A DNA stretch of 64,000 nt, from the NCBI GenBank assembly GCA_023053545.1, contig JAKZAN010000049.1, positions 62,001 to 126,000 on the forward strand. Reading direction: 5' to 3'. Made by a program: the position numbers and the translations under genes. The DNA is from Lepidurus packardi. Taxonomy: Eukaryota; Arthropoda; Branchiopoda; Notostraca; Triopsidae. A model generated the notes under the pieces. It searched no databases and was not told where the DNA came from. It saw only the letters and a program-made list of their open reading frames with translations. Below are positions 21,618 through 33,879 of the stretch, in pieces (position 1 is the stretch's first letter; each line of letters opens with the position of its first letter).

Positions 21618-23105
21618 ATTATTGTTTCTTAGTTAAGTTCTTATGAAGCGGCCCAAACCAAGCAGCAAGTGAAGGTTTCCCGTGAATTAGAACCCAAACA
21701 GCAAGTGTCTGCTCTGAACAAGGAGTTGGGTGATGCCATGGTTAAACTTCAAGAACTAGAAAATGAGCGAGCAGCCATCCTTTGTGAAAAAAACGACCTG
21801 CAAAAACAGTTGGACCTGCACCGGGAAGAAGATGAACACTTAAAGCGAGAGTCCCAGGAACTTAAGGAGAAGTAGCGTTTTTTTCATTCCAGTACAACAC
21901 AAATCTAACATTATTTGTCTATTAGGATCAGTGCGGCTGCGGAACATGCGTTAGCGTTCAAGAGAGGTTTGTCGGAGAAGCACGAGTGGCGAATCAATAC
22001 GCTCAACATGGATTTCCAAAACGAAAAGACCTCATTAATCAGCAAATTCGAAGAAGAGAAAATTTCCATCGACCAAGCTTGGCAGTCAAAGCTACAAGCG
22101 ATTGAACTGCAATTTCGAGAGGAAAAGCTGAAAGCTGACAGTGATTTCCAGCAAGAACGGGAGAATCTCCATCGCCAATTCGACTCCTATGAACTAACGC
22201 TAACCGAGAATCATCGTGAAGTCGTTGAGAACCCCATCCAAGAACGAAACCAAATACTGAAAGCCAAAACTGTTGAATTTAACGACCAAATTCAAGCGTT
22301 GCGGGATCAGTTAACTCAAGAAAAGACGGGATTGCAGTCCAACTTTGATAGTCTGTTGCAAGAAACCAAAGCTATGGCGGAAACCGACCATGCTACTGCT
22401 GCTTCCAATGCAACGTCTACTGTAACATCCAAAGCTCCTGCCAAAGTCGGTCCACCCGTCCGGAGGTTGCCCATTATTGGCCAGAATGTGACCACTCGTG
22501 AAGGCGCGGGTTTCTTCGTTTCGATGGATGAAATGGACGAACTAGCCAAGGCGCAGGAAGAGGAGAAGAAGCAGACCAGGCAATCTCGAGCGTCTGCGTC
22601 GATGGCTTTCGATGGTTTTGAAACTGATCACAAGGAGAAACCCAACCGCGATACTTTTCTAGTACCTCAAGTACCTGCTGCTATGGCTAAGAAACCAACT
22701 TCGCACGAGTTTTTGGAACTGCCTAACCCAGTAGCCAATAAGAGGGAGACAATGGTTCTGAGAAGACGATCCACGTACGTTGTAACAGAGGAACAGGATG
22801 CTGAGAATGTTGTCATTGACACTCGGTCAGATCAAGAGAATGTGTTTATGGATGTGTCTCACATTTCTTCAGTAGAAGCTCCTCCGGCTAGAAAGATCGG
22901 TACTACTAACCCAGTAGCCAATAAGAGGGAGACAGTGGTTCTGAGAAGACGATCCACGTACGTTGTAACAGAGGAACAGGATGCTGAGAATGTTGTCATT
23001 GACACTCGGTCAGATCAAGAGAATGTGTTTATGGATGTGTCTCCCATTTCTTCAGTAGAAGCTCCTCCGGCTAGAAAGATCGGTACTATACTAATGCTGC
23101 TTTAG
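20815..23105 (+). CDS. HMMR/RHAMM-like protein, copy 4
   Basis: Exons 20815-20860, 20958-21178, 21244-21383, 21439-21556, 21633-21871, 21926-23105. Splice sites and last-exon translation match copy 1. It is followed by the A-type flank near 23395. Confidence 0.78.
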
Positions 23106-24155
23106 CTGCTTCCACGCCACTCAGGCCCAGATTTGCCAACATGAAGTAGAAGCGGAATTCAATTAGGGTTATATATCTTAAACATTTCTTGTGTTCATCC
23201 CGCTGTAATTTTAAAACCCATTCTACATGCATTTGCTCGGTTTTATGTATCTTTAAATGCTGTCACTATCTCTAACATGTGGAAAAATCCAGGTGAATAT
23301 TCGCAATAAAGCACTAGTCTTATTGTCTTGGTCTTTGCATCCGTTTTTTCTATCAATAAAGGGACAAAACCCAAAACGCCACAGGTAGTATCAAAATTTT
23401 TTTTTGTAAATAACTTTTTAAACCTGGAACTACGGGGGAAATTCAGCAGTTTAAGGTTCTGTATAGTCGGTTACTATGCGGATTTTCGGATGTTCTTGCA
23501 AAAATCAGTTTATTTCATACAAAAATACCATAACAGTAAAGTTAGCGCACGAAGTCGCTGTAGTGCATAACGCATACTTTTTCCATTCATAATAAATTAG
23601 CAGTAAGCAAATTTAAAGTTTCAGGTACTTGAAAGACGTGGGACGAAAAAAAATCCATTGGTTGTGCATTTCCACTTCTTGGTACAAAAAATAAACTCTA
23701 TGGCGTACATTGTTTTCAACGTGATAACGGGTTTTCGGCAATCTTGTTGTTGTTCAGAGCATTCGATGACTTGATGCCGGAAATTCTGCTGCTCCAACGA
23801 ACGTGGTGACAAACTACACTTTTGAGAAACACAACAAGCGTAGTAAATTTGACAGCAATTAGCTATCTATTTCTTTTTCAACTTTCTTATGCAAGGCTTC
23901 CACAAAACATACAAACAATAACACACAATACGCTTTCCGGTTAGTGACGAATGTGTGTAATGTATGCCGCTATCGAATTATGTAGGCCCGTTTGGCCAAT
24001 GGATGGGCCCTTTTGGTACTGGGCCCGTTTGGGACTGGGCCCGTTCGTCCCTTACCCATTATACCACTGGTTTTAGTTTTACCAGCTTGCCCAAACCGCT
24101 GGTCGAACGTCGACGTTGTAGTACTGCCATTGTGTTCTTTTAACGCTTGAACACA

Positions 24156-24920
24156 ATGTCTTTTAACAAGGCTAAGTTAAAACGCTTCAATGACGTTGTT
24201 GGTAAGCATATCCATGCGCTTTTCGTAGTTACGATATCAGTTCTTCCTTTTATTTCCTTAAATATAAACGGATAATTTTTTTCTTGACATTACGTTAGGT
24301 TGTGCACGGGCACCAACAGCGTATGATCCCAAGATGCCTGATTCAAGCCATGCTCCCAGCTTTGCCAAAGAACATCGCTTCAAACCTGAGCAAGCTGGTG
24401 ATGAAAATGAGCCTGCTGTAACCGACAATTTTCAGTTCCTTACACCTGGAACGTTATCCCGCTCCAGATCTTCATCATGCACATCATTCCCATCAGTGTG
24501 CTCCGGTCCTGGGTCTGCCGTAAATAAAATCTCTTGTTTTGAATTCTCACAAACAGATAAGGCTGATTATTATATGTACTTCAGGTAAAATCCAAGCCAG
24601 TGGCATCCGATCATTCCCAGTGCAGCAAGCAGATCGCTGAGCTTGAAAGGGACTTACGTCTGGTGATAACTGAACGTACAGCTTTGGTCAAGAAGACAGC
24701 CCAACTTGAAGAGAGCTTGCACAAGTAGGCGAAGCTATTTCTTTTACTAAAGCAATGTGTTAATTTCTTTGATTTCAAGGGCGGAAGTCCATATGGCCCA
24801 GTATATGAAGGATAAGACGCACCTGGAATCCACCATTGCTTCATTGGAAAGAGAGGCGAAAGATCTTCAACACGGCAAGACGCTGTTGAAGCAGAAAGTA
24901 TACAGACTTGTAGCACTTTC

Positions 24921-24958
<38 letters not shown>

Positions 24959-26446
24959 ATTATTGTTTCTTAGTTAAGTTCTTATGAAGCGGCCCAAACC
25001 AAGCAGCAAGTGAAGGTTTCCCGTGAATTAGAACCCAAACAGCAAGTGTCTGCTCTGAACAAGGAGTTGGGTGATGCCATGGTTAAACTTCAAGAACTAG
25101 AAAATGAGCGAGCAGCCATCCTTTGTGAAAAAAACGACCTGCAAAAACAGTTGGACCTGCACCGGGAAGAAGATGAACACTTAAAGCGAGAGTCCCAGGA
25201 ACTTAAGGAGAAGTAGCGTTTTTTTCATTCCAGTACAACACAAATCTAACATTATTTGTCTATTAGGATCAGTGCGGCTGCGGAACATGCGTTAGCGTTC
25301 AAGAGAGGTTTGTCGGAGAAGCACGAGTGGCGAATCAATACGCTCAACATGGATTTCCAAAACGAAAAGACCTCATTAATCAGCAAATTCGAAGAAGAGA
25401 AAATTTCCATCGACCAAGCTTGGCAGTCAAAGCTACAAGCGATTGAACTGCAATTTCGAGAGGAAAAGCTGAAAGCTGACAGTGATTTCCAGCAAGAACG
25501 GGAGAATCTCCATCGCCAATTCGACTCCTATGAACTAACGCTAACCGAGAATCATCGTGAAGTCGTTGAGAACCCCATCCAAGAACGAAACCAAATACTG
25601 AAAGCCAAAACTGTTGAATTTAACGACCAAATTCAAGCGTTGCGGGATCAGTTAACTCAAGAAAAGACGGGATTGCAGTCCAACTTTGATAGTCTGTTGC
25701 AAGAAACCAAAGCTATGGCGGAAACCGACCATGCTACTGCTGCTTCCAATGCAACGTCTACTGTAACATCCAAAGCTCCTGCCAAAGTCGGTCCACCCGT
25801 CCGGAGGTTGCCCATTATTGGCCAGAATGTGACCACTCGTGAAGGCGCGGGTTTCTTCGTTTCGATGGATGAAATGGACGAACTAGCCAAGGCGCAGGAA
25901 GAGGAGAAGAAGCAGACCAGGCAATCTCGAGCGTCTGCGTCGATGGCTTTCGATGGTTTTGAAACTGATCACAAGGAGAAACCCAACCGCGATACTTTTC
26001 TAGTACCTCAAGTACCTGCTGCTATGGCTAAGAAACCAACTTCGCACGAGTTTTTGGAACTGCCTAACCCAGTAGCCAATAAGAGGGAGACAATGGTTCT
26101 GAGAAGACGATCCACGTACGTTGTAACAGAGGAACAGGATGCTGAGAATGTTGTCATTGACACTCGGTCAGATCAAGAGAATGTGTTTATGGATGTGTCT
26201 CACATTTCTTCAGTAGAAGCTCCTCCGGCTAGAAAGATCGGTACTACTAACCCAGTAGCCAATAAGAGGGAGACAGTGGTTCTGAGAAGACGATCCACGT
26301 ACGTTGTAACAGAGGAACAGGATGCTGAGAATGTTGTCATTGACACTCGGTCAGATCAAGAGAATGTGTTTATGGATGTGTCTCCCATTTCTTCAGTAGA
26401 AGCTCCTCCGGCTAGAAAGATCGGTACTATACTAATGCTGCTTTAG
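24156..26446 (+). CDS. HMMR/RHAMM-like protein, copy 5
   Basis: Exons 24156-24201, 24299-24519, 24585-24724, 24780-24897, 24974-25212, 25267-26446. This is the last full gene of the array. Its 3' flank is C-type and lacks one T near 26690, and it runs into a MITE at 27318. The poly(A) signal is retained, so 3' processing could be normal. Confidence 0.78.
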
Positions 26447-27317
26447 CTGCTTCCACGCCACTCAGGCCCAGATTTGCCAACATGAAGTAGAAGCGGAATT
26501 CAATTAGGGTTATATATCTTAAACATTTCTTGTGTTCATCCCGCTGTAATTTTAAAACCCATTCTACATGCATTTGCTCGGTTTTATGTATCTTTAAATG
26601 CTGTCACTATCTCTAACATGTGGAAAAATCCAGGTGAATATTCGCAATAAAGCACTAGTCTTATTGTCTTGGTCTTTGCATCCGTTTTTCTATCAATAAA
26701 GGGACAAAACCCAAAACGCCACAGGTAGTATCAACATTTTTTTTTGTAAATAACTTTTTAAACCTGGAACTACGGGGGAAATTCAGCAGTTTAAGGTTCT
26801 GTATAGTCGGTTACTATGCGGATTTTCGGATGTTCTTGCAAAAATCAGTTTATTTCATACAAAAATACCATAACAGTAAAGTTAGCGCACGAAGTCGCTG
26901 TAGTGCATAACGCATACTTTTTCCATTCATAATAAATTAGCAGTAAGCAAATTTAAAGTTTCAGGTACTTGAAAGACGTGGGACGAAAAAAAATCCATTG
27001 GTTGTGCATTTCCACTTCTTGGTACAAAAAATAAACTCTATGGCGTACATTGTTTTCAACGTGATAACGGGTTTTCGGCAATCTTGTTGTTGTTCAGAGC
27101 ATTCGATGACTTGATGCCGGAAATTCTGCTGCTCCAACGAACGTGGTGACAAACTACACTTTTGAGAAACACAACAAGCGTAGTAAATTTGACAGCAATT
27201 AGCTATCTATTTCTTTTTCAACTTTCTTATGCAAGGCTTCCACAAAACATACAAACAATAACACACAATACGCTTTCCGGTTAGTGACGAATGTGTGTAA
27301 TGTATGCCGCTATCGAA

Positions 27318-27610
27318 AAGGACACTAGTGTGTCTCGCTTTTGAACAGTGAATTTTTCTCAGCTAATGGAGTGAAAGATAGTACGAGTTTTAACGATTCT
27401 CATCAACGAAAGATGATCAGAATCGTTAACCTAACCAAAGCTGAGCTAATCTAATTTAACCTAACCTAAGCTAGCCAAACCTAACCTAATTCATTTCCAA
27501 ACCAACTTCCAGTTTTCAACTCGGGTGACGAGCCGTTTGTCACTTTTTTTCCCAGAAAACGTTTTGCAACAATTTGACAAATATGGTGTCTGTTTTACCT
27601 ACGGGTTTCA
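27318..27610. mobile_element. Truncated MITE with internal CCTAA (telomere-type) repeats
   Basis: The sequence from GACACTAGTGTGTC through the GAGTGAAAG, ACGATTCTCATCAACGAAA and CCTAACCTAA blocks to the GAACGTTTT-like end follows the MITE at 45096-45514 in order. The first about 45 bp, including the terminal repeat, are missing, and the unit array is joined at the break. The right end is diverged, so the exact limit is uncertain. Confidence 0.7.
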
Positions 27611-28574
27611 ACAATACCCAACATCAGTGCCTATTTTTTTTTCGCATCAATATACGCTTATTTAGACGGGAGTCTTGAATGTATTGTAATGACACTTTAG
27701 GCGACCTAGAAACACTTTAGTGTTTATGGCTTTCTTGTGACGGAAGAAGAAGACCTTTCTTCTAGTGACAACAGAGCCATCACTTTTTACAACCCTGTTG
27801 TTCAGTTACCGGAAGGTAAAAAGGACAGCAGGGAAGTGATTCGGGTGGCCAGTGTGATACTAGAGTGTAACGAGCTGAGTCCGTACGAATGTAACAAGTG
27901 TAACGAGCTGAGTCAGTGAGAATACAGTTGAGGAATGAGCTTCAAAGTCTCTTGCGCGGTCATAGTTACTAGTGCTCATCAGAAGCCTAAAACGTAAGTA
28001 CAGCGTTTTAACAGTAACATCACAGTTTGCTCGCAAACTATTCGCAAAGTGTGGACTGGGGATCACAGGGGTGTTTGGGGTTAGTAAATGGTCGTTTAAT
28101 TGGAAGCTGTAGCTACTGGCCAGAGTCAGATTGGAGTACCAGACGATGTTAACGAATACCATTTTGCAAGAAAGCGATTGGCTGGGAGTCGAACATGAGT
28201 ATTCAGCTCGAGCTTCTGACGCTGTTTCGAACATTGGTAACGTTTTTAATCCTCTTTTTCAGAAATCATCTTTCTCCCCAACTTCTTGACATTATTTTAA
28301 CATTTCTCATTCGATGCCTAAAGAATTGACTGAAGGACCAGTACATTTATGGGCATTACCTTACCATACCACATCGAGTCCCCAAAGACGACGCTTCGAG
28401 GAAAGCAGCCAAGGAGCCTGGGGAGCAACAAGGTTCAAAACGGGTAAGGAATGTTCGGAAGTACGGAATGGGTACTTCATTCGGCCTTTCCTGACAATGA
28501 AAACCTTTAACACAATTACTTATAACCCACCACCAAGAATATCACTACAACACAAATCTGAAACAAAATATAAA
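27611..28574. other. Intergenic stretch without recognisable genes
   Basis: Only short ORFs are present. A short direct repeat (GTAACGAGCTGAGTC) occurs at about 27868 and 27899. No domain, tRNA or transposon end was recognised. Confidence 0.5.
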
Positions 28575-29227
28575 TCATAAGCTAATAAAGTCTTCAAATC
28601 TCTTTGGGCGCCGGTGCTGTCGAGTCGGACGCCAATCTTCGACGTTCATTCCCTGTTCTGGGACCTCGTGCTCACTCTCTTCAACCATAGCCTCTGGCGT
28701 CTTCTCTGAACTAGGTGGACTCGCGACTCGCAGGATCCTCGTCCTTTTCGTCGTCACTCGACTCATAGCCCGTGCGGAACAACTTCATTTGGGATACGTG
28801 TACGGGAAAAATTCCTAACGTCCGCCGAGTTTCACACCCTGGTAAGTCTGATACTCGGTAAGCCTCTTCGTTACTCGGTACGGTACCACATACTTCGGAC
28901 CGAGCTTTGGAAACGTCTTCGGATACGGACGTTCCTTCGGATCAACACAATATCGCCTTCAGAGAAATCTCCTTCCCCAGAACGCCTCTTGTCATAAGTC
29001 CTCTTCTGTTTGTGCTGTTGCTCCTGGACCCGCCCAAATGCCTCCCTGCGCGTAACCTCCACTCGGTCCAAGAATTCCTCATACGAAGAATAGGGAAGGC
29101 TTAGTCGACTCCCAGAACGGCCGATACTCCAGAAAACACATTTTAAAATCGGCATTGCTGTGTTGCTGTGTGCTGACGAGGAGCAATCGATTTGTCTGCC
29201 CTGCCCTAGTACACCAAGACGGCACAA
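28575..29227 (-). pseudogene. Remnant of Gypsy-type pol (integrase C-terminal region)
   Basis: Minus-strand frame 29227-28871 encodes SYEEFLDRVEVTRREAFGRV, then QEQQHKQKRTYDKR and DFSEGDIVLI, the usual linker plus C-terminal region of Gypsy integrases. A second frame at 28766-28575 continues with a Pro/Arg-rich tail (RPKRFEDFISL). The core catalytic part is absent. A plus-strand stretch at 29210-29240 reads VHQDGTNFTAK, resembling the integrase DQGTNF motif in the opposite orientation, so the locus seems rearranged. Confidence 0.6.
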
Positions 29228-29875
29228 ATTTCACGGCAAAAAAGAAGCATACATGCCAAACCGTATGTACCAGCATGTTTATTGAGTTCCCTGATTTTAT
29301 TCATCTTTTAAACTAGGTGGACTTTTGCAGTAATGGATGTTTGTGGTATATCGGAAGTTCTGTGAGTCGACTAAGGCTTCGTCAAAGTCGGGACTACCTT
29401 GTACGTTATTATTTCGGGTACTTCTAAACCTAAACCTAAAAACGTAAAACTCAGATCAAGTTCCTTTTGTCAGAATTAATCCCAGCCGAAAATCGTTCGG
29501 AAGAAAATCTGTTTCTGCATCCCGTTTTTCTACATCTCGCCTTAAATATCCTGGTCAGCCACTTATCACTGGAGAAATCCCAGCAAGCGTTGGAACTGAT
29601 TTCCTGCTCCCCCGTCTTTTCAAGCGTTCACAAGTAGGCATTTTCAAATCTTTGTAGAAGATGTTCTAACGTTTTTACCCTTTTTTTCTAGACTTGTGCT
29701 ATCTTTCCGAGGTGGGACAGGCCCCCGGGCCGTTCGTCGTGGTGATCTTCGGCAATTCCACGACTCTTGGAAGGAGAGAGGGCAGGCAAACCAGCGCTTA
29801 TAAAGCACCTAAAAATCGGAAGCAAGGGTTTTAGATTCCAAAGCATGCTTAAAGAACCAGACGACATAACAACGC
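29228..29875. other. Intergenic debris between Gypsy and DUF6729-like remnants
   Basis: No gene is supported. Sequence near 29700-29770 may still belong to the 3' end of the gene on the right. Otherwise only short ORFs are present. Confidence 0.4.
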
Positions 29876-32460
29876 TTACCTCTGGATGGCGTCCACTCCA
29901 ACGTATCCAGTCCTATACTGGGACCGAGCAAAACGGCTCCGAGGGTCGTGGCGCAGGATGCGCCCGTACTTCAGAGGCCGTTTGTCGTACTCCTCCAACG
30001 CCTCGTAGAGGCGAATGACTTCGTCAGCCTGGCTTTTGCTGACAGCAAGGCCTTCTGCCTTGATCAACGCCGCTGCCAACTGATCCACCTTGTCCCAGCC
30101 ACCGATAAATCGGTAATCCAAGGCTTCTTCAGTTGGTTCTGGCATTGCCTCGACAGTCAGCTCGCTGTCCCTGTCGTCTTCCGGTTCTTCGGTTTCCACC
30201 GGATTCCCCGGAATGTTGTCCTCAAACTCTTCCGGCTCCTGTAGCACGGTGAGGGAATCGGGTTCCAAAAAGACATCCATGTCCTGAACACCCTCGTCAA
30301 TCCCCTCATCGACTGCAGTGTCATCCGTGGGAAGGGTCCAGCCAGTTTGCTGCTAGAGGAATTCCACTCCCAGCAGCTCCCCTGTATACTGGCCTGGAGC
30401 GCGATACTCTGGCAACAATGGATGGCCCAGTACTTGCTCATACAGCGTGTTGACTCGCTGCATCAACTTGGCGTCGAAGCAACGCAGTGGCGAGGGTCGA
30501 GAGTTGGCAACGGCTGCAGAAGCTCTGGCAGCGTTCCAGCGTGTGACGCCATCCAAAAGGTACGCCTGGAAGTTGTACGCGTTCGCGCTGGTTCCGACGA
30601 TACGAGATAAAGGAACTTACCAAACGTTATTCAACCAAAGTCATACAATGTAATGCCTTACAAGGAATAAAGCGAGCCAAGTGCAAATGGAAAGACTCAA
30701 GGGAGGCGGAGCCACGAGCACACCGGTAAACTGAGGCCTCCCTTGGTCAATGTTCCAGTTATCGTGTAGAGCTGGACTAACTCGGGATCTTGGATACACT
30801 TGACGTGTTTCCTCTCAAAGTCCCAGGTTTCCTTCATGTCTTCCTTGAACAGCGGAACTCCCAGCGAATCCGTGGCCAAAGTCAACGAAAGAATCAGGGC
30901 TTCGATCTGATCCCTCGTCTCTTGGGTACCACGAGTACGCCGACGACAACGGCGTGCCATCTCAGATTTGCTGATGGCCTTGTTGACCGCCGCGACACAA
31001 GGATTGGAAAGCCCTCCATCTCCATTTCTCTCTTCTTGGCAGCTCGCAAGGCATCGAGATCCGTGGCATCCCATTCGAATATGCAGGACGACAATCTGGC
31101 CATGAAGGTGCCATACAGAGGGTGGGACTCGCCGCTACATCCCACGGCCAGCCGCCGCATAAAATACCAGATGTCAAGGCGAACTTGGAGACCCGTCCAC
31201 TGGTCGAAAAGAAGCTGGTATTTCGACCGTGAGCCCTCTGCTGTACAGCAGTCGCGGTCAGTGTAGAGAAGGATCGGCGCTGCTTCTCCTGCTCGACGGT
31301 ATCTGGAGGAGATTTTTTTTTAAAAGACATGTTCCAATAGAATGACTTTTAAACCGAAGGCCTCGCAATACATTACCTCTCCATCAAGCCAGTAGCCATG
31401 GGCTGCAATGACATGGTGCTCTCCGACGTGGTCAAAACAGAGAGGAGAATCTCTCCCCGCTCATTTGCAAGTCCGTCAGGTAGCTAGTATGCGTTGATCG
31501 TACGCAATGAAGCTACCTTTTTAGTTGGGGCATTCCATGTACTCGCATGCTAGGTAGTAGCTGTCCTTGAAATCAAGGACAGCATGTACCCGGGGGTACG
31601 GCCCCTACGACGTGAGCTTCCTGCCGACTCCGCAGTTGGGACACGAAAAGTCCACAGCCCACATTCTTCTGGGCATCCACAGGAAAAGCCGACGAAGAAA
31701 ATACGCGTCAGGCTTGGGCGGCGCTGTGCTGGGCCCTGGAACTGGTGAATTCCACCAATTCGTAAAAAGGGAGGCCTTCAGGGTACCCTTGCTGTCAAAA
31801 AGGACTGAGCCAATCCAAGCCTGGTCTGCTGGCAAGATCGTCTTTTGCCACCCTTCGGGAAGGCGAGCACGCGCAGCCACTTTCCTTGCTTGCCCAGCCT
31901 AAACAAAAATATTAATAAAAAGAAAGAATCAACGCTTGCTATTCTAGAGAGAAATTTGTTTTACATTTCATCCTCCCCTCTCTTTCTTAAAGTAGCAACG
32001 GAAAAATAAATAATCTACCTCAGGAGCATGGCTGAACATTGCAGCAGTCGCGGTGGACTCTATCGAAGCTTCCAGCTCCACAAGGTCAGCGCCAGGAAGT
32101 ACTGGCTCTGACTCTGAAGCTGGAGCCTGAACGGGCGTGGCAATGCTGGGGGTCACCATCGGTACTAAGAAACAGTGGAATGCCAGGGCTTTTGGTGAAG
32201 CTTATCTTTTAAACTCTTGGTAATAATAATAGTAATAAAAGAATACGCAAGGGCCATCGTACGTCAAAGTTGTGCCAACGTCAAAAGCGGAGGGCAATGG
32301 GGTAACATCGATCAGTTGCTCCTGCGCAGGATGGGCAGCAGCAGGAGGTTCCTGGGCGACTAGCGTTTCTGCGCGCGGAGGCTGGGACTCTGGCGTAGTG
32401 GGTTTGGTAACAGTCGCTGGGGCAGTAGAGGCACGGGTTACCCTGTTAAGAGGGATAGGT
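29876..32460 (-). pseudogene. Decayed DUF6729-type multi-exon gene (transposon-associated)
   Basis: Pieces read right to left on the minus strand. 32450-32275 is a Pro/Ala-rich N-terminus. 32159-32016 is joined by a good intron (CCTGAG|GTAGAT..TTTAG|GCTGGG) to 31898-31605, which encodes WIGSVLFD, NWWNSPVPGP, YFLRRLFLWMPRRMWAVDF and CPNCG, the DUF6729-like block. Then follow an in-frame TAG, YPRVHAVLDFKDSYYLACEY, a further TAA and frameshifts. Later pieces include KYQLLFDQWTGLQVRLDIW, FMRRLAVGC..SHPLYGTFM, ARRCRRRTRGTQET, KHVKCIQDPELVQLYTITGT, RWNAARASAAVANS and GWDKVDQLAAALIKAEGLA. I recall families of such proteins in fish and cnidarians, probably mobile, but cannot name the superfamily. Several stops make this a pseudogene. 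Confidence 0.6.
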
Positions 32461-32653
32461 GCGAATATAAAGTTCTACGTATTGCCAAAAACAAACTTTA
32501 ATTGGAACGGATTAATTGGGGTGATTTGAAACGAGTGAAACATTTGAAACATTTGAAAGATTTGAATTTGAAAGATTTGAAACGAGTGAAACATTTAAGA
32601 CAGCCCACCATCTAGCGGCAGTGGACTAAACCGCGTCGTCGTTGCAGCCGGGT

Positions 32654-32720
32654 TCATTGGTGCCTCTCTCATGTCAGGATGGCCGAGCGGTCTAAGGCGC
32701 CAGACTCATTGGTGCCTCTC
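32654..32720 (+). pseudogene. Retroposed 5' half of tRNA-Leu(CAA) flanked by 15-bp target duplication
   Basis: GTCAGGATGGCCGAGCGGTC at 32673-32692 and the following bases to 32705 match the 5' half of eukaryotic tRNA-Leu(CAA), through box A (TGGCCGAGCGG) to the anticodon stem, and stop in the anticodon loop. The 15-mer TCATTGGTGCCTCTC lies on both sides (32654-32668 and 32706-32720). No 3' half, box B or mature tRNA follows. Confidence 0.75.
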
Positions 32721-32770
32721 CCCTCTCCTCGACTCCGTGGCGACTCCGGACGCCTTCAACCGCTCATCCG

Positions 32771-33045
32771 CACAACACGTTCTCCAAAGTTTTCTCGTGT
32801 GGTAGGTTTGAAAGGCTTGGTTAGGCAAGGTTAGGTTAGGCTAGGTTAGGTTAGGCTAGGTTAAGTTAGGTTAAGTTAAATTAACCTAACCTAACCTAGC
32901 CTAACCTAACTTAACTTAACCTACTTAACCTAACCTAACTTAACTCAACTGCTGGAAACGTCTAAAAGCACACCAGAGCCGTGTGCCAAGCCTTTCAAAC
33001 CTACCACACGAGATAGGCGTGCTAGACTTTGGAGAACGTGTTGTG
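32771..33045. mobile_element. 275-bp MITE with CACAACACGTTCTCC ends and internal TTAGG/CCTAA palindrome
   Basis: Terminal inverted repeats begin CACAACACGTTCTCCAAAGT at 32771 and its complement ends at 33045. A second matched block, CTCGTGTGGTAGGTTTGAAA, extends the pairing. An 8-bp duplication CTCATCCG lies at 32763-32770 and 33046-33053, which fits a hAT-class element. The interior is TTAGG-type repeats on the left and CCTAA-type on the right, so it could fold into one long hairpin. Confidence 0.85.
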
Positions 33046-33053
33046 CTCATCCG

Positions 33054-33879
33054 ACCTTGCCGAGCTGGCGCTCCCATGCGGGCTTCTTACGCACTTACCC
33101 GGCTCTCCGATGCGGGACGTCCGCTCCGGGAATGCAACGAAAGCGACGAAACGAAGCTCGGGAGAGAGCGGATTTTTTGGCCAATCACGGCAATCAGCTC
33201 CAGAGTTTGGAAAACGTGCAATGACTACCCCCTTTTCATGCCAGTTATGCAAACATGTTGAACTGTGGAAGAATGCATGCCCGTTCGTTTGAAATAAAGA
33301 AAAACTTTTGAGAAAAAACGCCTTCGACTTTGTCTGGAGCAGTAGGCTGCCGTTTTCAAGGCGTTCTGGGAATGAGCTGATTCACAATCTTTTTCATCTT
33401 GGCTGTTTCATTCTGTCGGTTGAATCTTTTTCACATTTTTGAATCCTTTGGAATCTTTTTCTCATTTGCTGTTTCATTATGCCAGCTGCAGACAATACAG
33501 CCTTCTTAGCGTGTTTCCCCTAGCTTTTACTGTGTAGATTCACCCCAGGTCTCTGGAAGGGAATCCGTTCTTTCGATTTGTCAAGAAGGAAAAAGGTATT
33601 TTGTGCACAAAGGTGCGACATGGGTGTTGCCCTCAATTAGTAAAAGAGCCCTACATTTTTCTTTTAATTATTCAAAAAAGAACGACCATGTGGGACACAG
33701 AAAAGAAATACAGACATTCCTCAATTAAAAAGCCGAGAGTAGGACATGGACACTGTTAGAAAACTTCTGCGATTTGTGGAGAAAAACGTCCACGAAAAAC
33801 GGGTAAACGAAAGTGCAGTGTTTTCTTCTCAGTTTTTTCCGACTGCAGCACTCTCCTAATAACAGCAGCTTCCGAACTG
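33054..33879. other. Intergenic stretch, nothing recognised
   Basis: Only short overlapping ORFs. A degenerate GAATC(C/T)TTTTTC(A/T)CATTT motif occurs three times near 33420-33470. No gene, RNA or element end is supported. Confidence 0.4.

Larger units (their letters stand above)
9725..27317 (+). repeat. Tandem array of a 3.34 kb gene-containing unit (about 5.3 copies)
   Basis: 17,593 bp built from a unit of 3341-3342 bp. The array starts with an 888-bp 3'-flank segment (9725-10612), is followed by five full units, and ends at 27317 at the same point of the unit as 10612. The 3' flank is therefore present six times and the gene five times. Units are almost identical. The differences seen are a poly-T length change in intron 4, a 4-bp TTAC duplication in the first flank near 10105, one missing T near 26690, and a C/A change before an oligo-T run that alternates C,A,A,C,A,C along the array. 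Confidence 0.97.

Noticed and set aside
32820..32950. TTAGG/CCTAA repeats as a true telomere or chromosome end
   Set aside because: The tract is short, degenerate, palindromic and lies inside a MITE with its own target duplication; other tracts in the window are likewise internal.
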